64,000 nt of DNA from Paraburkholderia acidicola (GCF_002362315.1 NZ_MTZV01000002.1:868001-932000); one strand, 5' to 3'; positions 9,176 through 19,761 are shown, counted from the stretch's first letter. Notes: generated by a model not told the origin, from the letters alone. Translations and numbers: made by a program.

Positions 9176-10207
9176 ATGGCATTTAACGTAACGCTCCGGC
9201 AAAGCGGCCGGCAGTTTCAGGTAGAACCCGACGAACCCGTCCTCACCGCGGCCCTGCGCCAGGGCATCGGCCTGCCGTACGGTTGCAAGAACGGCGCATG
9301 CGGCTCGTGCAAGGGCACGGTGGTGAGCGGCCAGGTCGAACAGCGCGTGCATTCGTCGTCGGCACTGTCGAACGACGAAAAGACCCGCGGCATGGCGCTC
9401 TTTTGCTGCGCCACGCCGCAGACCGATCTCGAGATCGATATCCGCGAAGTAGCAGGTGTCGGCGATGTGCAGGTGAAGAAGCTGCCGTGCCGCGTGAATG
9501 CGATCGAGCGCAAGGCTGACGACGTCGTCGTGCTGAAGCTGCAGTTGCCGGCCAACGAACGCCTGCAATATCTCGCGGGCCAGTACCTCGAATTCATCCT
9601 GAAAGACGGCAAGCGCCGCAGTTACTCGATGGCGACCGCGCCGCACGCGGAAGGCCCGATCGAACTACACATCCGCCACATGCCCGGCGGCGCGTTCACC
9701 GATCACGTGTTCAACACGATGAAAGAGCGCGACATCCTGCGCTTCGAAGCACCGCTCGGCACGTTCTTCCTGCGCGAAGACTCGGAGCGGCCGATCGTGC
9801 TGCTCGGTTCGGGTACCGGCTTTGCGCCGCTGAAGGCGATCATCGAACATGCGGCGTTCCAGAATATCGAACGCCCGATGACGCTCTACTGGGGCGCGCG
9901 CCGCAAGAAAGACCTGTACCTGCTGGAACTCGCCGAACAATGGACGAAGGATCTGCCGAACTTCCGCTTCGTGCCGGTTCTGTCCGAACCCGACGCGGGC
10001 GATGCCTGGACCGGCCGTATCGGCTTCGTTCATCGGGCCGTCATCGAAGATCTGCCAGACTTGTCCGCTTATCAGGTGTATGCGTGCGGCGCACCGGTCA
10101 TGGTCGAGTCGGCACAGCGCGATTTCACCCAGCATCACGGGTTGCCGGAAGGCGAGTTCTACGCGGATTCGTTCACCAGTGCCGCCGATCTGGCGAACCC
10201 GGTCTGA
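9176..10207 (+). CDS. [2Fe-2S] ferredoxin / FAD / NAD oxidoreductase (AscD-like reductase)
   Basis: The 343-residue protein starts with a plant-type ferredoxin domain holding the cluster ligands in CKNGACGSCKG and a fourth cysteine in LFCCATP, then an FAD-binding ferredoxin-reductase domain (RRSYSMATAP) and an NAD-binding domain (LLGSGTGFAPLKAI, YACGAPVMV). The domain order matches CDP-6-deoxy-3,4-glucoseen reductase and phenol or benzoate oxygenase reductases. It would pass electrons from NAD(P)H through FAD to the iron-sulfur centre for a partner enzyme. No oxygenase or deoxysugar genes lie nearby, so the partner is unknown. It is a single-gene unit ending at the terminator near 10399. Confidence 0.9.
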   Translation: MAFNVTLRQSGRQFQVEPDEPVLTAALRQGIGLPYGCKNGACGSCKGTVVSGQVEQRVHSSSALSNDEKTRGMALFCCATPQTDLEIDIREVAGVGDVQVKKLPCRVNAIERKADDVVVLKLQLPANERLQYLAGQYLEFILKDGKRRSYSMATAPHAEGPIELHIRHMPGGAFTDHVFNTMKERDILRFEAPLGTFFLREDSERPIVLLGSGTGFAPLKAIIEHAAFQNIERPMTLYWGARRKKDLYLLELAEQWTKDLPNFRFVPVLSEPDAGDAWTGRIGFVHRAVIEDLPDLSAYQVYACGAPVMVESAQRDFTQHHGLPEGEFYADSFTSAADLANPV

Positions 10208-10398
10208 CGACGATCAACGGCAGATCAGCGGCAAAATGGGCGAAATTGATGGTTTACACGAACGCGCGCGGTGTCGTATTCTTTCGCCCATGAACCGCAT
10301 CCAGTCCGAACTCCGACGTCGCCGCTCGCCGCTCCCTTAGGGGCGCCGCTGGCTTCGTCACGGATTCGCGCCGTCAGGCGCATGTTGTTCGAATCATG

Positions 10399-10430
10399 AA
10401 AGCCACGGCCTGCCGTGGCTTTTTTGTTTT
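10399..10430 (+). terminator. Intrinsic terminator after the AscD-like gene
   Basis: A perfect 10-bp stem (10399-10408 with 10413-10422) closes a CCTG loop and runs into a T-rich tract. About 190 bp of non-coding sequence lies between the oxidoreductase stop and this hairpin, and the ArgD-like start is 41 bp further on. Confidence 0.85.
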
Positions 10431-10471
10431 TCCAGTCCTTCTTCTATCCGCTTCGCCTGGAGCCTGCTGCC

Positions 10472-11656
10472 ATGAATTTCAATGAGTATCCCATCGAGTC
10501 GTTGATGTACATCACGAACCGGCCCGAGATCGTGTTCACGCACGGCAAGGGCTCGTGGATCTACGACAACGAAGGCAAGCGCTATCTCGACTTCATCCAG
10601 GGCTGGGCCGTGAACAGCCTCGGCCACTGCAACGAAGGCATGATCGAAGCGCTGGAAAAACAGGCGCGTCTGCTGATCAACCCGTCGCCGGCGTTCTACA
10701 ACGAACCGATGGCGCAGCTGGCCAACCTGCTCACGCAGCACAGTTGCTTCGACAAGGTGTTCTTCGCGAACAGCGGCGCGGAAGCAAACGAAGGCGCGAT
10801 CAAGCTCGCGCGCAAGTGGGGCAAGAAATTCCGCGACGGCGCGTACGAGATCATCACCTTCGATCACAGCTTCCACGGCCGCACGCTCGCAACCATGTCG
10901 GCAAGCGGCAAGCCGGGCTGGGACACGATCTACGCGCCGCAGGTGCCGGGCTTTCCGAAGGCCGATCTGAACGACATCGCATCGGTGGAAAAACTGATCA
11001 CCGGCAAGACGGTTGCGGTGATGCTCGAACCGATCCAGGGCGAAGGCGGCGTGATTCCGGCTACGCGCGAATTCATGCAGCAACTGCGCGATCTGACGAA
11101 ACGGCACGGCATCCTGCTGATCGTCGATGAAGTGCAAAGCGGCTGCGGCCGTGCGGGCACGCTGTTCGCGTACGAGCTGTCGGGTGTCGAGCCGGACATC
11201 ATGACGCTGGGCAAGGGCATCGGCGGCGGTGTGCCGCTGGCGGCGCTGCTCGCGAAGAAGGAAGTGGAAGTGTTCGAAGCTGGCGATCAGGGCGGCACCT
11301 ATAACGGCAATCCGTTGATGACTGCCGTCGGTTACTCGGTGATTTCGCAACTCACCGCGCCCGGTTTTCTCGAAGGCGTGCGCGAACGCAGCGAGTATCT
11401 GCGCACGAAACTGCTCGAGTTGTCGGAAGAGCGCGGCTTTGCGGGCGAACGCGGTGAAGGTCTGTTGCGTGCGCTGTTGCTCGGCAAGGACATCGGCCCG
11501 CAGATCGTTGAAAAAGCGCGTCTGATGCAACCGGACGGTCTGCTGCTGAACGCCGCCCGCCCCAACCTGCTGCGCTTCATGCCCGCACTGAACGTCACGC
11601 ACGAAGAAATCGACCAGATGCTGGCGATGCTGCGCACGGTGCTCGACTCGCTATAA
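10472..11656 (+). CDS. argD: Acetylornithine aminotransferase-family protein
   Basis: ATG 10472 starts the conserved part; an earlier in-frame ATG at 10415 lies in the terminator T-tract and is unlikely. The 394-residue class III PLP aminotransferase has the FANSGAEANEGAIK phosphate-binding region, DHSFHGRT, the aspartate in VDEVQSGCGR and the PLP lysine in TLGKGIGGG. Such enzymes interconvert N-acetylglutamate semialdehyde and acetylornithine in arginine synthesis, and some members work on ornithine or succinylornithine instead. It is followed 19 bp later by an acetyltransferase gene, with which it is probably cotranscribed. ArgD is the best single name, but paralogues exist in this group of bacteria. 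Confidence 0.82.
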   Translation: MNFNEYPIESLMYITNRPEIVFTHGKGSWIYDNEGKRYLDFIQGWAVNSLGHCNEGMIEALEKQARLLINPSPAFYNEPMAQLANLLTQHSCFDKVFFANSGAEANEGAIKLARKWGKKFRDGAYEIITFDHSFHGRTLATMSASGKPGWDTIYAPQVPGFPKADLNDIASVEKLITGKTVAVMLEPIQGEGGVIPATREFMQQLRDLTKRHGILLIVDEVQSGCGRAGTLFAYELSGVEPDIMTLGKGIGGGVPLAALLAKKEVEVFEAGDQGGTYNGNPLMTAVGYSVISQLTAPGFLEGVRERSEYLRTKLLELSEERGFAGERGEGLLRALLLGKDIGPQIVEKARLMQPDGLLLNAARPNLLRFMPALNVTHEEIDQMLAMLRTVLDSL

Positions 11657-11675
11657 GCAACGGGAGGCCTCGCCG

Positions 11676-12137
11676 ATGACATCCGCTACGCTCTCGATCC
11701 GCTGCTTCGATGCCCGCGACACCGACACGGTCATCGCGCTATGGCAAGACGTGTTCCCCGAATACCGGAACCCGGACAAGCCGCAGCGCGACCCGCGCCT
11801 GTCGATCGCGAACAAGCTCGCGACGCAACCCGAACTGTTCTTCGTCGCAGAACGTGCGGGGCGCCTGGTCGGCACCGTCATGAGCGGCTACGACGGCCAC
11901 CGCGGCTGGATTTACTCGCTGGCGGTCGATCCCGCGCATCGCAGGCTCGGTATCGGCACACAGCTCGTCGAGTACGCGGAAGCTGCACTGACCGCGCGCG
12001 GCTGTCCGAAGGTCAACCTGCAGGTGCTGTCGACGCGTAGCGATGTGCAGGCGTTCTACGAAGCGCTCGGTTATCGCGCCGATGAAGTGATCAGCATGGG
12101 TAAACGTCTCGGCGCTGCGGCGGCGGTTGCTGGTTGA
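11676..12137 (+). CDS. ypeA: GNAT-family N-acetyltransferase, YpeA-like
   Basis: The 153-residue protein matches the GNAT fold throughout. The acetyl-CoA binding motif is DPAHRRLGIGTQL, and the segment GTVMSGYDGHRG followed by ARGCPKVNLQV and EALGYRADEVISMGKRL is characteristic of the YpeA group. These proteins transfer an acetyl group to an unknown amine. The preceding gene is ArgD-like and 19 bp away, so the two may act in the same pathway, although YpeA itself has no assigned substrate. Confidence 0.85.
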   Translation: MTSATLSIRCFDARDTDTVIALWQDVFPEYRNPDKPQRDPRLSIANKLATQPELFFVAERAGRLVGTVMSGYDGHRGWIYSLAVDPAHRRLGIGTQLVEYAEAALTARGCPKVNLQVLSTRSDVQAFYEALGYRADEVISMGKRLGAAAAVAG

Positions 12138-12173
12138 GGTCTTTTTTAGCCCGGGCCGGTGGGTGGTGCAAAG

Positions 12174-12216
12174 AAAAAGCCGCATGCCTCCTTGAACTGA
12201 GGCATGCGGCTTTTTT
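12174..12216. terminator. Bidirectional terminator between ypeA and livF
   Basis: A 17-bp perfect stem (12174-12190 with 12199-12215) closes an 8-base loop, with A-runs on the left and T-runs on the right. The two flanking genes converge, and the hairpin can end transcription from both strands. Confidence 0.92.
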
Positions 12217-12231
12217 GTGCTTCTACAACGC

Positions 12232-12948
12232 TTATTCACCCAGATAAGCAGCCCGCACCTTCGGATCATCAAGCATCTGCTTCGCGTCGCCGGACATCGT
12301 GACCAGGCCCGAGTCCATCACGTAGGCGCGATTCGCAGCCTGCAGCGCGAGCCGCGCATTCTGCTCAACGAGCAGCACCGTGATGCCTTCCTTCGAGATC
12401 TCGCGCACCACTTCGAAGATCTTCTCGACCATGATCGGCGACAGGCCCATCGACGGTTCGTCGAGCAACAGCAGCTTGGGCTTGCTGATGATCGCGCGCG
12501 CCATCGCCAGCATCTGCTGTTCGCCACCCGACAACGTGCCCGCGTATTGCGAAGCGCGTTCCTTCAGACGCGGAAAGAAGCCGAACATACGCTCGACGTC
12601 CTTCTTGATGCCGTCCGTGTCGCTGCGCAGATACGCACCCATCTGCATGTTCTCGATGATCGACATGCGCGCGAAGATGCCGCGGCCTTCCGGCACCATC
12701 GCGAGTCCGCGACGCAGCAGTTCATGCGCGGGCACACCGCGGATCGACGCGCCCATGTACTCGATGTCGCCAGCCGAGTAAGGCTTCAGCCCCGTGATCG
12801 CCTTCATCGTCGTCGTCTTGCCCGCGCCGTTCGCGCCGATCAGCGTAACGAGTTCGCCCTGCGCGACTTCGAGGTCCACGCCCTTCACTGCCTGGATGCC
12901 GCCGTAGTTGACCTGCAGGCCCTTGATTTTCAACATTGCCGTAGCCAT
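12232..12948 (-). CDS. livF: Branched-chain amino acid ABC transporter, ATP-binding protein LivF
   Basis: The 238-residue ATPase shows Walker A GANGAGKTT, the LSGGEQQM signature, Walker B LLLLDEPSMGL and a switch histidine replaced by glutamine (VEQNARLAL), which is normal for LivF. The start ATG (12946-12948) overlaps the livG stop as TGATG, indicating translational coupling. It is the last gene of the liv operon and powers amino acid import with LivG. The longer open frame upstream is only livG in another frame. Confidence 0.93.
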   Translation of the reverse strand: MATAMLKIKGLQVNYGGIQAVKGVDLEVAQGELVTLIGANGAGKTTTMKAITGLKPYSAGDIEYMGASIRGVPAHELLRRGLAMVPEGRGIFARMSIIENMQMGAYLRSDTDGIKKDVERMFGFFPRLKERASQYAGTLSGGEQQMLAMARAIISKPKLLLLDEPSMGLSPIMVEKIFEVVREISKEGITVLLVEQNARLALQAANRAYVMDSGLVTMSGDAKQMLDDPKVRAAYLGE

Positions 12949-13721
12949 CAGTGAACTCCCGCGCCCAGATATGCCTCGATCACCTTCGGGTCTTTCTGCA
13001 CGTCCTGCGGCAGTCCCTGAGCGATCACCTTGCCGTAGTCGAGCACTGTCATCTGATTGCACAGGCCCATCACCAGTTTGACGTCGTGCTCGATCAGCAG
13101 GATCGTCTTGCCGTCGGAGCGGATCTTGTCGAGCAGTTTGGTCAGCTCGACCTTCTCCGTCGCGTTCATACCGGCCGCGGGTTCGTCGAGTGCGAGGAGC
13201 TTCGGATCGGTGGCGAGTGCACGCGCGATCTCAAGACGCCGCTGGTGCCCATACGACAGATTGCGCGACGTGTAGTCCGCGTACTGTGCGATCCCAACGT
13301 AGTCGAGCAGTTCGATCGCACGTTCCTTGATTTCGCGCTCTTCCTTGCGCTCCGACGGCGTCTGGAACACCGCGCCGATCAGACCGTGGCGCGTGCGCAC
13401 GTGGCGCCCCACCATCACGTTTTCCAGCGCAGTCATGCCGCCGAACAGACGGATGTTCTGGAACGTCCGCGCGATGCCGGCCTTCGCGACCTGGTACACC
13501 GCGGTCGGCGTGTAGTTCGTGCCGTCGAGCTTGAACTCGCCGGAATCGGGCGTGTACAGACCCGTGATCACGTTGAAGAACGTCGTCTTGCCCGCGCCGT
13601 TCGGTCCGATCAGACCGTAGATCTGCCCTGCCTTGATCTCGATGCCGACGTCGGACAGAGCCTGCAGGCCGCCGAAGCGCTTGTTGACGCCCTTGACGGA
13701 CAGTCGAATGTCATTGCTCAT
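12948..13721 (-). CDS. livG: Branched-chain amino acid ABC transporter, ATP-binding protein LivG
   Basis: ATG 13721 is chosen over the upstream in-frame start because MSNDIRLSVKGVNKRFGG is the conserved N-terminus and an AGGAGAA site precedes it. The 257-residue protein has Walker A GPNGAGKTT, the Q-loop QNIRLFGGM, an unusual but LivG-typical signature LSYGHQRRLEIARAL, Walker B LLALDEPAAGMN and the switch histidine in IEHDVKLVM. It lies 16 bp after livM and is coupled to livF. Confidence 0.93.
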   Translation of the reverse strand: MSNDIRLSVKGVNKRFGGLQALSDVGIEIKAGQIYGLIGPNGAGKTTFFNVITGLYTPDSGEFKLDGTNYTPTAVYQVAKAGIARTFQNIRLFGGMTALENVMVGRHVRTRHGLIGAVFQTPSERKEEREIKERAIELLDYVGIAQYADYTSRNLSYGHQRRLEIARALATDPKLLALDEPAAGMNATEKVELTKLLDKIRSDGKTILLIEHDVKLVMGLCNQMTVLDYGKVIAQGLPQDVQKDPKVIEAYLGAGVH

Positions 13722-13737
13722 GCGTTTTCTCCTGTCC

Positions 13738-14907
<1,170 letters not shown>

Positions 14908-14933
14908 GTCTGTTTGCTCCTTATGGCCCGGGA

Positions 14934-15884
14934 TCAGGCGCGATCCGCAACACGTTCGCCCAGCAGCCCCGACGGACGGAACACGAGCACGATGATCAGC
15001 ACGACAAACGCAAACACGTCCTGATAGTTACTGCCGAACACACCGCCTGTGAGATTGCCGATATAGCCCGCACCCAGCTGCTCGATCAGGCCGAGCAGTA
15101 CCCCGCCCACCATTGCGCCACCCAGGTTGCCGATCCCGCCGAGCACCGCCGCGGTAAAGGCCTTCAGACCAGGAATGAAGCCCATATAGAAGTGCGCATT
15201 GCCGTACTCGGACGCGATCATCACGCCGGCCAGCGCTGCGAGCGCCGAGCCGATCATGAAAGTGGCCGAGATCACGAAGTTCGGGTTCACGCCCATCAGG
15301 CTCGCGACGCCGGGGTTCTCGGCGATCGCCCGCATCGCGCGGCCGAGCTTCGTCTTGTGGACCAGCAGCAGCAGGCCGCCCATCACGAGGAACGCCACCA
15401 CGATGATCACGATTTCGGTCATCGAGATCACCGCACCTGGTGTCGATTCGGTGGCCTTGATCACGTTGATCGGATCGGTCGGCAGCAGTTGCGGGAACGG
15501 CAGCGGGTTACGCGACCAGATCATCATCGCGAGCGTTTGCAGCAGGATCGACACGCCGATCGCGGTGATCAGCGGGGCGAGACGCGGGGCCTTACGCAAC
15601 GGCCGGTAGGCAACCCGCTCGATCGTGTAACCGACCAGCGAGCACACCACGGCTGCAATGATCAGCGCGATGATGAGCGTCGGCACATTGCCGAGCCCGG
15701 GGAAATGATTGTGCAGGACTCCGATCGCGGACAGCGCAACCATCGCGCCTACCATCAACACATCGCCGTGCGCGAAGTTGATGATGCCGAGAATCCCGTA
15801 AACCATCGTATAGCCCAGTGCAATGATGGCGTAGACGCTACCAAGCACCAGACCGTTGAGGATCTGCTGGACGAAGATATCCAT
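14934..15884 (-). CDS. livH: Branched-chain amino acid ABC transporter permease LivH
   Basis: The 316-residue hydrophobic protein begins MDIFVQQILNGLVLGSVYAI, the standard LivH opening, followed by GILGIINFAHGD and later AFTAAVLGGIGNLGGAMVGG. It pairs with LivM to form the membrane channel. It is the first intact gene of the operon. The 227 bp before it hold a hairpin and the C-terminal end of a collapsed binding-protein gene, so expression of livHMGF probably starts upstream of that remnant and reads through the hairpin. Confidence 0.93.
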   Translation of the reverse strand: MDIFVQQILNGLVLGSVYAIIALGYTMVYGILGIINFAHGDVLMVGAMVALSAIGVLHNHFPGLGNVPTLIIALIIAAVVCSLVGYTIERVAYRPLRKAPRLAPLITAIGVSILLQTLAMMIWSRNPLPFPQLLPTDPINVIKATESTPGAVISMTEIVIIVVAFLVMGGLLLLVHKTKLGRAMRAIAENPGVASLMGVNPNFVISATFMIGSALAALAGVMIASEYGNAHFYMGFIPGLKAFTAAVLGGIGNLGGAMVGGVLLGLIEQLGAGYIGNLTGGVFGSNYQDVFAFVVLIIVLVFRPSGLLGERVADRA

Positions 15885-16060
15885 CTAAAGCTCCTTAGCG
15901 CGTGCGACTGGATTCACGTTTTTCATCGACCGGTGGGCGGTGATGGGTCGGAGAATCGCAACGGCACTGCGGGTACTGATATTAAGAACCGGTCAGGGTT
16001 ATCCGCCTTCGATACCCCGGGCGACCGGAATGCGGTCGTCGGGTTGCCGGAAGCGGATGC

Positions 16061-16092
16061 AAAAACGGCACCGTCGGATGGTTCGGTGCCGT
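16061..16092 (-). terminator. Attenuator-type hairpin between the liv binding-protein remnant and livH
   Basis: On the minus strand a 9-bp perfect stem (16084-16092 with 16065-16073) closes a 10-base loop and is followed by five T residues (A at 16061-16065). A terminator just after a periplasmic binding-protein gene is commonly used to keep that protein more abundant than the membrane components. Here it remains although the gene before it is collapsed. Confidence 0.8.
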
Positions 16093-16111
16093 CACGTTGT
16101 ACGTCCCGTCG

Positions 16112-16681
16112 TTACATGTTGACGACGTCGAGGACCGCACGGTTGCCGTCCCTGAAGTCGTAAAACGTAATGGCGCCTTCTTGCAAATCGCCCTTGCCAC
16201 TAGATGCGATCCCGCCGGCCACCGGGTCGTAACCGGTGAGCGGCATCGCACCCCTCAGCAGGAGCGGCTCAGCCGAACTGGCGTCACCCGCCAGCTTGCC
16301 CACCTTGTCGGCACACACACCGTCGCCGCCAAGGATTTTTGCCCTGATGCCGGGCGCCGCCTGCTTCGCAGACAGCCCGCCCGTCGTGTCCATACGACCG
16401 GACAGGATCACGTCCGGCTGAACACGCTTGATCTTTGTGAGGATGCCGCAGGCCGTGGCGTTCGCCACCTGCGTGCCGGTTTCCGGGTCGGTTGCGGCGG
16501 CGCGGGCGTCGAACTGCAGCTCGATCCGGCGGCCGTCGATGGTCAAACCCTGTGCGTTGATGTCCTTTACAGCCAACCGTGCCCCATTTTCGTTGTCCCT
16601 GCACTCACTCTTCCTGCTGCTCGCGGTCACCATCGCAACCGCGGCCGCGTCGGGCACCGCGTGAGCAATCCTGGCTTGCAT
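16112..16681 (-). pseudogene. Internally deleted branched-chain amino acid binding protein (LivJ/LivK type)
   Basis: The open frame of about 189 residues is a patchwork of an otherwise well-known periplasmic binding protein. The conserved DNENGARLAVKDINAQGL runs into TDPETGTQVA, which jumps directly to ILTKIKRVQPDVI. Then GGLSAKQAAPGIRAKILGGDGVCADK continues to LAGDAS, where the long C-lobe segment is missing, and the tail resumes at MPLTGYDPVAGG, GKGDLQEGAITFYD and the normal end LDVVNM. Intact homologues have roughly 370 residues. The signal-peptide region has also lost its beginning of the mature chain. All visible deletions keep one reading frame. The product lacks most of both ligand lobes and cannot be a normal receptor. 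Its position at the head of livHMGF shows it was the operon's binding protein. Confidence 0.8.
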
Positions 16682-17190
16682 TAAACAGGTCTCCTGCGCC
16701 TTGCAAAATCCGCTGTCCCAAGGCCCACAGGGCTTCAGAAACGCGCGCATTGTAACTCCAATTATGCGACGGCCAATATATTGAGCCGGCAGGGTTTTCC
16801 TGCATTGCAACCTGATTTTAGGATCAATAATCGACCGATGGCGCAACCGGGTTGCACATCTTTGAAGCGCATCAGTTGCACCACACTGAACCCGGCCTGC
16901 ACCAACTGTTGCACGCGATCCTTTTGAGAGCCCGTTTTCATCGGGTTTGGCGAGATTGGCAGGTCACCCGATTTCACGGCGCCAGTCTGAAGCGTCAAAA
17001 ATCCGCCGAATAGGTCGGATCGGCGGGAAATAGGGAATGACCGTGTTATGTGTGCCAAAAATAATCGTCGGGAGACGAGAAATCTGTCGACTTCAGATGG
17101 GTCGAGCCGGTATTTCGTCTGATGCGCCCCCTAAATTTTCGGACCGTATTCGGCCAGTCAGGAACGCGATAGAAACGCAGACGGCAATAA
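16682..17190. other. Non-coding stretch upstream of the liv remnant
   Basis: I see no supported gene here. The 98-residue minus-strand frame at 16762-17058 has no ribosome site and no family resemblance. The region contains three GTTGCAC motifs at 16851, 16875 and 16908 and presumably holds the old liv promoter. Confidence 0.5.
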
Positions 17191-17217
17191 AAAACGCGCC
17201 GAAGCGCGTTTTTTTTC
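17186..17217. terminator. Terminator downstream of ispH
   Basis: A 9-bp stem (17191-17199 with 17204-17212) closes a CGAA tetraloop. It is flanked by an A-run on the left and a T-run on the right, so it can work on either strand. It lies just beyond the ispH stop on the minus strand. Confidence 0.85.
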
Positions 17218-17237
17218 ACCTGAGGGGTGTGATTGGA

Positions 17238-18197
17238 TCAGGCGGGCAATCCAAGCCCGCGCGGCAGCGGAAACGCGATGTTTTCCTCGATGCCTTCGAG
17301 CGCACGCACATTGCGCACGCCGAGCTCATGCAGACGGGCTATCACAGCCTGCGCCAGCACTTCCGGGGCCGACGCGCCCGCCGTGACGCCGATGCGGCGC
17401 TTGCCGACAATCCACTGCGGATCGATCTGATCCGGCGAGTCCACCATATAGGCAGGGATGCCGCGCTTCTCGGCCACTTCGCGCAGCCGGTTCGAGTTCG
17501 AGCTGTTTGGGCTACCGACCACGATCACCACGTCGCATTGCGGCGCCATGAACTTCACCGCGTCCTGGCGGTTCTGCGTTGCATAGCAGATATCCTGCTT
17601 TTTCGGTTCGCGGATCGCCGGGAATTTGGCCTTCAGCGCGGCGATGATCTCGGCGGCGTCGTCGACGGACAGCGTGGTCTGCGTGACGAACGCGATCCGC
17701 TCCGGATCGGCGAGCACCAGCGCCTGCACGTCCTCGATATCTTCGACGAGATGCATACCCTCGCCCGTCTGCCCCATCGTGCCTTCCACTTCGGGGTGCC
17801 CCTTGTGGCCGATCATGACGATGTCAAAGCCGTCCTGGCGCATCTTCGCGACTTCGATATGTACCTTGGTCACGAGCGGGCAGGTGGCGTCGTACACGCG
17901 CAGGCCGCGCGATTCGGCTTCCGTGCGCACCGCCTTCGACACACCGTGCGCGCTGAAGATCACCGTATTGCCAGCTGGCACTTCTTCGAGCTGCTCGATG
18001 AAGATCGCGCCTTTCTTGCGCAGGTCTTCGACGACGTAAGCGTTATGCACAATCTCGTGGCGCACGTAGATCGGGGAGCCGTGCAGCTTGATCGCGCGCT
18101 CGACGATTTCGATGGCCCGGTCGACGCCGGCGCAAAATCCCCGCGGCTGGGCCAGCAGGATTTCGGTTTCGGCGAGGGTCGTGTCCGTGGTGCTCAT
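17238..18197 (-). CDS. ispH: 4-hydroxy-3-methylbut-2-enyl diphosphate reductase IspH
   Basis: The 319-residue iron-sulfur enzyme makes isopentenyl and dimethylallyl diphosphate in the last step of the MEP pathway. The three cluster cysteines are visible in [23 protein letters not shown] and [12 protein letters not shown]. The substrate-binding histidines lie in VRHEIVHN and GHKGHPE, and [10 protein letters not shown] binds the diphosphate. It is the second gene of a two-gene unit; the FKBP gene ends two bases before its ATG. Confidence 0.96.
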   Translation of the reverse strand: MSTTDTTLAETEILLAQPRGFCAGVDRAIEIVERAIKLHGSPIYVRHEIVHNAYVVEDLRKKGAIFIEQLEEVPAGNTVIFSAHGVSKAVRTEAESRGLRVYDATCPLVTKVHIEVAKMRQDGFDIVMIGHKGHPEVEGTMGQTGEGMHLVEDIEDVQALVLADPERIAFVTQTTLSVDDAAEIIAALKAKFPAIREPKKQDICYATQNRQDAVKFMAPQCDVVIVVGSPNSSNSNRLREVAEKRGIPAYMVDSPDQIDPQWIVGKRRIGVTAGASAPEVLAQAVIARLHELGVRNVRALEGIEENIAFPLPRGLGLPA

Positions 18198-18199
18198 GT

Positions 18200-18655
18200 T
18201 TACAGAATCCCGATGATTTTCACTTCGAACGCCAGCGCCTGGCCGGCAAGCGGGTGATTGAAATCGAACAGGGCGGACGTTTCGCCGACTTCCTTCAGCA
18301 CGCCCGCGTAGCGTCCGCCGCCCGGTGCGTTGAATTCGACGAGATCGCCCGGAGAAAAATCCTCACCGATCATGCTGTTTTCGCGCAACGTTGCCAGCGA
18401 CACCCGCTGGATCAGCTCCGGATTGCGTGGGCCGAACGCCGCACCGGGCGTTAGCTGAAAGGTCGAGTGGTGACCGACCTTCAACCCCAGCAGAATGTCT
18501 TCGAGCGGCGGGGCCAGTTGGCCGGCGCCCAGCAGCAGCGTAGCGGGCTTCTCGGTGAAGGTATTGATGACATCGGCGCCATCGGCGAGCGAAAGCCGGT
18601 AGTGAAGCGTGACGTGCGAACCGGGTTTCACTTCGGAAATATCGATGATGCTCAT
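18200..18655 (-). CDS. fkpB: FKBP-type peptidyl-prolyl isomerase, SlpA/FkpB-like
   Basis: ATG 18655 starts the conserved sequence ([21 protein letters not shown]); the longer frame reaching 18700 is unsupported. The 151-residue protein has the FKBP core interrupted by an IF domain, with [19 protein letters not shown] and [16 protein letters not shown], the latter characteristic of SlyD/SlpA. It acts as a cytoplasmic chaperone and prolyl isomerase. Cotranscription with ispH, two bases apart, is the standard arrangement in many proteobacteria. Confidence 0.92.
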   Translation of the reverse strand: MSIIDISEVKPGSHVTLHYRLSLADGADVINTFTEKPATLLLGAGQLAPPLEDILLGLKVGHHSTFQLTPGAAFGPRNPELIQRVSLATLRENSMIGEDFSPGDLVEFNAPGGGRYAGVLKEVGETSALFDFNHPLAGQALAFEVKIIGIL

Positions 18656-18811
18656 GCGGTACTCATTCAGTCGGGACGCGCCGGAGGCGCATTCACACAT
18701 TCACAGCGCACGGCGCGTATACACGCTGCGCCATACGCAAAGGCTCCATTGTAAGCCACATATCCCGCCGCGGTTGTGCGCGACACGGGACCGCCCTTCC
18801 GGAGACCCTGC

Positions 18812-19546
18812 ATGAACGACGCCTTACTTGCCTCACCCGACGCCCGGTGCGAGGCGCCGCCCACTACGGCTTTACGCCCTGTCCGGCAGCGCCACCAGGA
18901 CATGCCACGCGAACGACTGCTCGAAGCGGGGCCCAGCACGCTGAGCGACATCGAACTAATCGCGCTCGTCCTCGGCTCCGGATTGCCGGGCCAGAACGTG
19001 CTCGAACTCGCGCGCTCGCTGCTGGTGCGCTTCGGTTCGCTGCGCGCGATGCTCGACGCGACGCCTGGTGATTTCAGCGGAATTCGCGGCATCGGCCCAG
19101 CCCAAACGGCCCAGTTGCTCGCTATCCTGGAGACGGCGCGGCGCGCGCTGGCGGAAAAAATCCGCGAACGTCCGGTCATCGACTCGCCGGAAGCCGTAGA
19201 AGACTACCTGCGGTTGCTGATCGGCACCCGGCCCTATGAGGTCTTCGTCAGCCTGTTTCTGGATGCGCGGCACCGCCTGATCCGCTCGGAGGAAAGCTCG
19301 CGCGGCTCGCTGACGCGGATGGCGGTCTATCCGCGGGAAATCGTCCGGCGGACGCTCGCCCTGAATGCGGCAAGCCTGATCGTGGCGCATAATCACCCCT
19401 CCGGGGCAGTCAAACCGAGCGCCAGCGACCGCCGGCTAACGCGCATGCTGCGTGAAACACTGGCGCTGATCGACGTGCAACTGATCGATCACCTGATCGT
19501 CGGGGCGCAGGAAACGTTCTCGTTCGCCCGCGCCGGCCTGTCGTGA
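18812..19546 (+). CDS. radC: RadC-family (JAB/MPN) protein
   Basis: ATG 18812 follows CGGAGACC. The 244-residue protein has an N-terminal helix-hairpin-helix region ([16 protein letters not shown]) and a C-terminal JAB1/MPN-like domain with the metal motif [14 protein letters not shown]. The family was linked to DNA repair by name, but its biochemical role is unsettled. It diverges from fkpB with 156 bp between and precedes the ribosomal protein genes. Confidence 0.94.
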   Translation: MNDALLASPDARCEAPPTTALRPVRQRHQDMPRERLLEAGPSTLSDIELIALVLGSGLPGQNVLELARSLLVRFGSLRAMLDATPGDFSGIRGIGPAQTAQLLAILETARRALAEKIRERPVIDSPEAVEDYLRLLIGTRPYEVFVSLFLDARHRLIRSEESSRGSLTRMAVYPREIVRRTLALNAASLIVAHNHPSGAVKPSASDRRLTRMLRETLALIDVQLIDHLIVGAQETFSFARAGLS

Positions 19547-19595
19547 CAGCAGCCCGTACGAGTGCCCGGTCCGCTCCCGGTTCCGCAAATAAGGT

Positions 19596-19625
19596 TTGAT
19601 TTATCGGCTTTTTTCCTGCTAAAAT
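19596..19625 (+). promoter_or_regulatory. Sigma-70-type promoter for rpmB-rpmG
   Basis: TTGATT at 19596-19601 and TAAAAT at 19620-19625 are separated by 18 bp, in an AT-rich patch. The predicted transcript has a leader of about 130 bases before the rpmB ATG at 19762. Confidence 0.6.
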
Positions 19626-19761
19626 CGCGGTTTGCTTCTTTCCAACCCTGTTCTGAAGCCGCCAAGGCGTTTCTGGAAGCCGCGACCCACCGGGTCCTTC
19701 CGCTTTCGGGAAACTTTCACGGCGTTCGAACTCAGAATTTAAGCGTATTAGGAGTGCTCTC

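Noticed and set aside
9098..9646. N-terminal extension of the 8075 epimerase-like frame
   Set aside because: It lies wholly opposite the ferredoxin-reductase gene, has no fold features, and the Rossmann motif begins right after ATG 9097.
16762..17058. 98-residue minus-strand frame upstream of the liv remnant
   Set aside because: No ribosome site, no recognisable family and atypical composition; treated as non-coding.
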